A stretch of 64,000 bases of DNA, from positions 83,785 to 147,784 of the forward strand of contig NZ_VHIB01000013.1 in the NCBI RefSeq assembly GCF_008087345.1, read 5' to 3'. Under the pieces are notes generated by a model. That model worked only from the letters and a program-made list of their open reading frames with translations. It was not told the origin of the DNA and ran no database searches. Every line of letters begins with the position of its first letter. Positions within the stretch are counted from its first letter, which is position 1. The translations under genes were made by a program, and so were the position numbers. Source of the DNA: Nocardioides caldifontis (lineage in GTDB: Bacteria > Actinomycetota > Actinomycetes > Propionibacteriales > Nocardioidaceae). Below, piece after piece: positions 60,390 to 64,000 of this stretch.

Positions 60390-61292
60390 GTGCAACCGCG
60401 TCTCGCCGTGGGCGTGGCCACCGTCGCCGCCCTCGTGGGTGCCGGCTGGACCGTGCCCGCACCCGCCTCGCCGGCCGCTGCCACCCCCGCTGCCATCCCC
60501 GCGGTCGCCCAGGTCGCCCAGGTCGCCCAGGTCGCCAAGCCGAAGAAGCCGAAGAAGCCCAAGCAGCCGGGCAGGTCCCCGTCGGGGTGGAAGGTGAGCT
60601 TCGTCGAGGAGTTCGACCGGCTCGACCCGCGGCGCTGGAACCGGCGTCACAACACCAAGCACGCCAACGAGGACAGCTTCCTGCTGCAGGGCAACGTCCG
60701 GGTGCACCGCGGCGCCCTGCGTGTCCAGGCGCGCAAGCAGCGCGCCGGCGGCCGTGCGTACACCTCCGGCTACGTCGACAGCATCGGCAAGGTGTCGCTG
60801 CCCAACTACTTCGTGGTCAAGGTGCGCGCGAAGGTCCCGATGGAGCAGGGGCTGTGGGCCGCCCCACTGTGGCTGCGGCCCACCGACTTCTCCGGCGGCG
60901 AGATCGACCTCGTCGAGACCTACGGCTTCGAGCGCCGGCCGCTGATCCACCAGACGATCCACACCGACTACGGACCGGGACACCGCAAGTCGGCCAGACC
61001 GACGCCGTTCGAGCGCGTGGGTGACCGGACCGGCCGCAAGTGGCACGTCTACACCGTCGTCAAGACGCCGGGACGCATCGTGATGAAGGTCGACGGCAAG
61101 CGGACGGCCACGTGGCGCACGGGCTCACCGAGCTGGTTCGCCCGCTACTACGAGGCCGGCAAGCGGTGGAGCATGCGGATCAACCTCCAGGTGGGCGGCG
61201 ACTACGGCGGGCTCCCCGACCGCACCACCGACTGGCGCCGGCACCGCAGCACGATGTCGGTCGACTGGGTGAAGGTCTGGACCCGGCGCTGA
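60390..61292 (+). CDS. secreted GH16 family glycoside hydrolase, paralogue 1
   Basis: 300 residues. Signal peptide (about residues 1-32), then a linker of V-A-Q repeats and K-K-P-K repeats, then a GH16 beta-jellyroll. The catalytic motif is G-G-E-I-D-L-V-E-T-Y (E-x-D-x-x-E), with both carboxylates kept. Likely an endo-beta-glycanase acting on a cell-surface or environmental polysaccharide. The GTG at 60390 is 8 nt from GGGAGG; the GTG at 60384 would be too close. Confidence 0.85.
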   Translation: MQPRLAVGVATVAALVGAGWTVPAPASPAAATPAAIPAVAQVAQVAQVAKPKKPKKPKQPGRSPSGWKVSFVEEFDRLDPRRWNRRHNTKHANEDSFLLQGNVRVHRGALRVQARKQRAGGRAYTSGYVDSIGKVSLPNYFVVKVRAKVPMEQGLWAAPLWLRPTDFSGGEIDLVETYGFERRPLIHQTIHTDYGPGHRKSARPTPFERVGDRTGRKWHVYTVVKTPGRIVMKVDGKRTATWRTGSPSWFARYYEAGKRWSMRINLQVGGDYGGLPDRTTDWRRHRSTMSVDWVKVWTRR

Positions 61293-61506
61293 CGGGGCGT
61301 GCCAGCGCGGAGCTGGACGGTCCAGGCAAATACCGTCGACGGTCTAAGCCACTCCTGTCGCACTATGTGGCGATTTAAGAAATGGCGTCCCTAATGCGCC
61401 TGGAGAACTTCGACCCCCTTTACCTTTCGGGCCCGAGGTGCGGTTACATTTCCGTCCGCACCACGGCCCCCGAACATCCGTTCAGGGGACGCCCCCACAC
61501 ACCCTC
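61293..61506 (+). other. promoter region and upstream leader of riboswitch
   Basis: No gene. It contains a perfect palindrome ACCGTCGACGGT (61332-61343), a hairpin GGTGCGG/CCGCACC (61437-61462) and, inside that hairpin, TACATT (61445-61450), a good -10 that would start a transcript near 61457 running into the riboswitch. Confidence 0.5.
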
Positions 61507-61622
61507 ACGCCTAGTCCGGACCAGGTCCGGAGCCGGGGACCCACCGCAGTCCCGGGGTGAATCGACCACCAGGTCGTAGGGCCACCTTTCGGCCCGAACC
61601 CGTCAGCTAACCCGGTCGGCGT
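61507..61622 (+). promoter_or_regulatory. cyclic di-AMP riboswitch (ydaO type)
   Basis: Conserved blocks are visible in order: ACGCCTAGTC at the 5' end, CCGGAGCCGGGGACCCACCG, CCCGGGGTGAATC, GTAGGGCC, then CCCGAACCCGTCAGCTAACC and GGTCGGCGT at the 3' end. ACGCC and GGCGT close helix P1. In actinobacteria this class usually sits before resuscitation-factor and cell-wall hydrolase genes. Here it precedes a GH16 gene by 17 nt. The 3' GTCC-GAAA-GGAC hairpin overlaps the AAAGGA ribosome-binding site, suggesting translational control. Confidence 0.92.
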
Positions 61623-61639
61623 CCGAAAGGACCAGACGC

Positions 61640-62512
61640 ATGCGCCTGCCCGAATCCAGCTCCTCCCGCATTTCCGTGCTCCGCTCGCGCCGTCGTACGG
61701 CGTTGACCGCGACCGCGGTCCTCGCCCTCGCCGGGCCGGTCCTCGTCGGCGGGCTCTCCTCGCCCGGCGTCGCCGGCACCACGACGAGCACCGGCTCCAC
61801 CTCGCTGTCGGGGTGGAAGCTCGACCTCGACGACGGCTTCAGCTCGATCAACACCTCCCGCTGGACGGTGAAGAACAACGCCGCGCACAGCAACGAGGAG
61901 AGCTACCTGCTGTCCCGCAACGTCACCGTCTCCTCCGGCATCCTCAAGGTGCAGAGCAAGAAGGAGAGCATGGGCGGCCGGAAGTACACCTCCGGCTACG
62001 TCCACAGCCGCGGCAAGTACACGCTTCCCAACTACTTCCGCGTCGAGATCCGCGCCCAGGTGCCGCTCGAGCTCGGGATGTGGGCGGCTCCGATGTGGTT
62101 CCGCCCTGCCGACGGGTCCGGCGGCGAGATCGACCTCGTCGAGACCTACGGCCACGACATCAAGAAGTTCGGCGAGTACCGCGTCCACCACACGGTGCAC
62201 AACGCCTACGGGAAGGGTCACCAGACCAACCAGAAGCAGAAGGTCTTTCCCGGCGACCCGCGCGGGTGGCACACCTACGTCATCGAGAAGACCAAGGGCA
62301 AGATCGAGATGTTCGTCGACGGCCAGCGCAAGGGGCTGTGGCAGCAGGGCGACCCGACCTGGTTCAACAGCATCTTCGAGGCCGGCAAGCGCTGGTCGAT
62401 GATCATGAACCTGCAGATCGGCGGCCACCGCGGCTCACCGGACTCCACCACCCGCTGGGGTGACCGGACCGCGATGAAGATCGACTACGTGCGGACCTGG
62501 ACCCGCAGCTGA
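61640..62512 (+). CDS. secreted GH16 family glycoside hydrolase, paralogue 2
   Basis: 290 residues. Twin-Arg-like basic N-terminus (S-R-R-R-T) and hydrophobic core, signal peptide ending near residue 46, then a GH16 domain with catalytic G-G-E-I-D-L-V-E-T-Y. It aligns with paralogue 1 along the whole catalytic domain, including L-P-N-Y-F and E-A-G-K-R-W-S-M. Expression is behind the c-di-AMP riboswitch, unlike paralogue 1. A strong bidirectional terminator follows. Confidence 0.9.
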   Translation: MRLPESSSSRISVLRSRRRTALTATAVLALAGPVLVGGLSSPGVAGTTTSTGSTSLSGWKLDLDDGFSSINTSRWTVKNNAAHSNEESYLLSRNVTVSSGILKVQSKKESMGGRKYTSGYVHSRGKYTLPNYFRVEIRAQVPLELGMWAAPMWFRPADGSGGEIDLVETYGHDIKKFGEYRVHHTVHNAYGKGHQTNQKQKVFPGDPRGWHTYVIEKTKGKIEMFVDGQRKGLWQQGDPTWFNSIFEAGKRWSMIMNLQIGGHRGSPDSTTRWGDRTAMKIDYVRTWTRS

Positions 62513-62522
62513 CCCCAGGACG

Positions 62523-62558
62523 ACAGGACCCCTCCGGCTCCAGCCGGAGGGGTCCTGT
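62523..62558. terminator. bidirectional terminator
   Basis: A perfect 16-bp stem ACAGGACCCCTCCGGC / GCCGGAGGGGTCCTGT with a 4-nt loop between the convergent GH16 and beta-propeller genes. It serves both. Confidence 0.9.
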
Positions 62559-62575
62559 GTCGTTCAGGGGGCCGC

Positions 62576-63856
62576 TCAGTAGGGCAGCAGCCCGAGCCCC
62601 GGGTGCAGCTCACGGGTGAGCCGCTGCTCGAAGTGGCCGATCCACAGCCCGGCCCCGGTGAAGTAGAGGTCGTAGCCGCCGCGGCCACCCTCGATGCTCT
62701 TCGTCGGGTTCCAGGAGAGCGCCCGGCCGGTGGTCGGCGAGATCGCCCCCAGCCCCTGCCGGGAGACCGACCCGGGACCCGGGGTGTCGCGGCCCTGCGG
62801 GTTGTCGAGCCACCGGAAGTGGCCGGAGACGAAGACCGCCTGGTTGGTGACCGCCACGGAGTGGAAGGTGTCGCCGCCGGAGTAGTTGATCCAGACCGGC
62901 TCCTGGTTGGCCGAGTCGGTGTTGCGCCACCAGGTGACGGTGTCGCAGAGCCGTCGGCTGTTCGGGGCCGGTCCGCCGGTGGTCACGATCGCGAAGTTGT
63001 TGCCGTCGACCGACCAGTCGACGTCACGGGTGTAGTGGCGCAGGGTCGTCGAGCAGTCCTCGTTCCAGCGCGTGGAGTACCACCCGGAGACCGATGCGGA
63101 CGTCGAGCCGAGGGTGAGCATCGCGGCCTGCTGGCGGGGCTGGCCGCCGATCGCGGTGAACGAGCCGAGGATGACCATGCGGGTGCCGGCCGGGTTGACC
63201 GAGAACCGGTAGACCTGCGTGTTGTACCCCTGCTCCTGACCGGTCGCCTGGGTGTTGCGGAAGTAGTCGTCCGGGGCACCCGTGGTGGGGTTCACGCCGA
63301 CGATGCCGCCGGGGAAGGTGCCCGCCACGACGAGCCGGTTGCCGACCAGCTGCAGGTCGGTGACCTTGCGGATCGAGGTCGGGAAGTTGAAGGCGGTGTC
63401 GACCCGCTGGTTGAGCAGGTCGTACTTCACGAGCCGGTTGACCGCGCGGCCGGTAAAGCGGGTGAACTCGCCGCCGATGTAGAGGTAGCGGCCGTCAGGG
63501 CTCGGCTCCATCGCCCACACCTGGCCGTTCACGTTCGGCGCCCAGGCGGACACCGCTCCGGTGGTGGCGTCGAAGGAGAACAGCCGCGTGCGCGGGTAGG
63601 TCACGGTGCCCGTCGCGTTCTGCACGCTGGTGAAGTCGCCGCCGGCGTACATGGTGTTGCCGATCTGGCGGAGCTCGTAGACCCCGGCGTCGGTGCGGGT
63701 GCCGTCGTCGACCACGCGAGGGGTCCAGTCCGCCGCGTTGGTCTGCGGGAGGCGCGGGATCGTCGTCCCCGCCTGCGCCGCAGGTGCCAGGCTGACGCCC
63801 AGGCCCAACGCGACGGTGAGAGCCAGCAGGGACGCCGCTCCGGAGCGCTTGCGCAT
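62576..63856 (-). CDS. secreted beta-propeller protein
   Basis: 426 residues. Signal peptide residues 1-29 (A-P-A-A-Q-A-G). The mature protein is built of repeated blades with Y-A-G-G-D-F-T-S-V, Y-I-G-G-E-F-T-R-F, V-V-A-G-T-F-P-G and V-I-L-G-S-F-T-A-I, the delta-60/DUF5122-like pattern of extracellular propellers. No catalytic residues are apparent; a binding or adhesion role is likely. There is no clear ribosome-binding site before the ATG. Confidence 0.82.
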   Translation of the reverse strand: MRKRSGAASLLALTVALGLGVSLAPAAQAGTTIPRLPQTNAADWTPRVVDDGTRTDAGVYELRQIGNTMYAGGDFTSVQNATGTVTYPRTRLFSFDATTGAVSAWAPNVNGQVWAMEPSPDGRYLYIGGEFTRFTGRAVNRLVKYDLLNQRVDTAFNFPTSIRKVTDLQLVGNRLVVAGTFPGGIVGVNPTTGAPDDYFRNTQATGQEQGYNTQVYRFSVNPAGTRMVILGSFTAIGGQPRQQAAMLTLGSTSASVSGWYSTRWNEDCSTTLRHYTRDVDWSVDGNNFAIVTTGGPAPNSRRLCDTVTWWRNTDSANQEPVWINYSGGDTFHSVAVTNQAVFVSGHFRWLDNPQGRDTPGPGSVSRQGLGAISPTTGRALSWNPTKSIEGGRGGYDLYFTGAGLWIGHFEQRLTRELHPGLGLLPY

Positions 63857-63954
63857 GGTGTGGCGCCGTCGGTGGGGGTGTCAGATGAGCTGTGTAAACG
63901 GTCGGGCTCGTCGGCGGGCAGGCTGTGCCTGCTCGTGGAAGGAGACCTACCGGT

Positions 63955-64000
63955 ATGTCAGAGCAGAAGCCGACCTCGAAGTCCAAGTCCGCGCGGGTGC
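63955..64000 (+). CDS. start of a gene cut by the right edge
   Basis: ATG at 63955 with AAGGAG 11-12 nt upstream. Only 15 codons are visible (MSEQKPTSKSKSARV), a polar Lys/Ser-rich N-terminus as seen in cytoplasmic tails of membrane proteins. Function cannot be assigned. It is divergent from the beta-propeller gene. Confidence 0.6.
   Translation, partial: MSEQKPTSKSKSARV

Overview
The window is GC-rich, densely packed actinobacterial chromosome. Gene order and protein similarity point to a Nocardioidaceae member, most likely Nocardioides (inference). Two blocks keep the order known from Mycobacterium tuberculosis: RNase H/phosphatase, zinc-ribbon protein and Nif3-like protein (Rv2228c-Rv2230c), and AhpE, DUF3052, AceE, FasR, FabD and onward to AccD6 (Rv2238c-Rv2247). 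I see no insertion sequence, phage, CRISPR array or integrase, so this looks like core chromosome with accessory genes between conserved blocks.

Layout. 0-6 kb: a lipoprotein / 23-residue membrane peptide / DUF6766 unit, then an AAA-LuxR regulator followed by a secreted P-domain protein and a methyltransferase. 6.0-7.2 kb: non-coding, with a candidate structured RNA on + and rnpB on -. 7.2-14.4 kb: RNB nuclease, YaaA, acetyltransferase, chemoreceptor and the RNase H/zinc-ribbon/Nif3 operon. 14.4-19.3 kb: an envelope-signalling locus made of a two-component system, a Ser/Thr kinase and three exported proteins, bracketed by two near-identical operators. 19.3-23.1 kb: tRNA-Val, a PLP decarboxylase with an AsnC-type regulator, and a histidine kinase sharing a His-rich membrane domain with the chemoreceptor. 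23.1-36.6 kb: peroxiredoxin, acyl-CoA synthetase, DUF3052, aceE, then fasR-fabD-fabH-acpP-fabF-accD, linking acetyl-CoA production to fatty-acid synthesis. 36.6-41.4 kb: AlkZ-like protein, BLUF photoreceptor, DUF3145, pirin and an amino-acid permease. 41.4-46.8 kb: two paralogous LuxR-type two-component systems, each beside a membrane-protein gene; the two membrane-protein promoters share a 12-bp element. 46.8-51.9 kb: YjbR-like, DUF72, spore-photoproduct-lyase-like, DUF4031-LD-carboxypeptidase fusion, HD and YdeI-like proteins. 51.9-58.6 kb: a ROK-regulated sugar ABC importer with a divergent oxidoreductase and a pyruvyltransferase-like gene. 58.6-64 kb: SelO, a 6C-like small RNA, two GH16 paralogues (the second behind a c-di-AMP riboswitch), a secreted beta-propeller and the start of one more gene.

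Most distinctive: the operator-bracketed signalling locus at 14.4-19.3 kb; a FabD carrying a biotinyl-like C-terminal domain without the acceptor lysine; the candidate structured RNA at about 6.08-6.28 kb; the c-di-AMP riboswitch on a glycanase gene; and at least a dozen genes that appear leaderless, with a -10 hexamer exactly 6-7 nt before the start codon.
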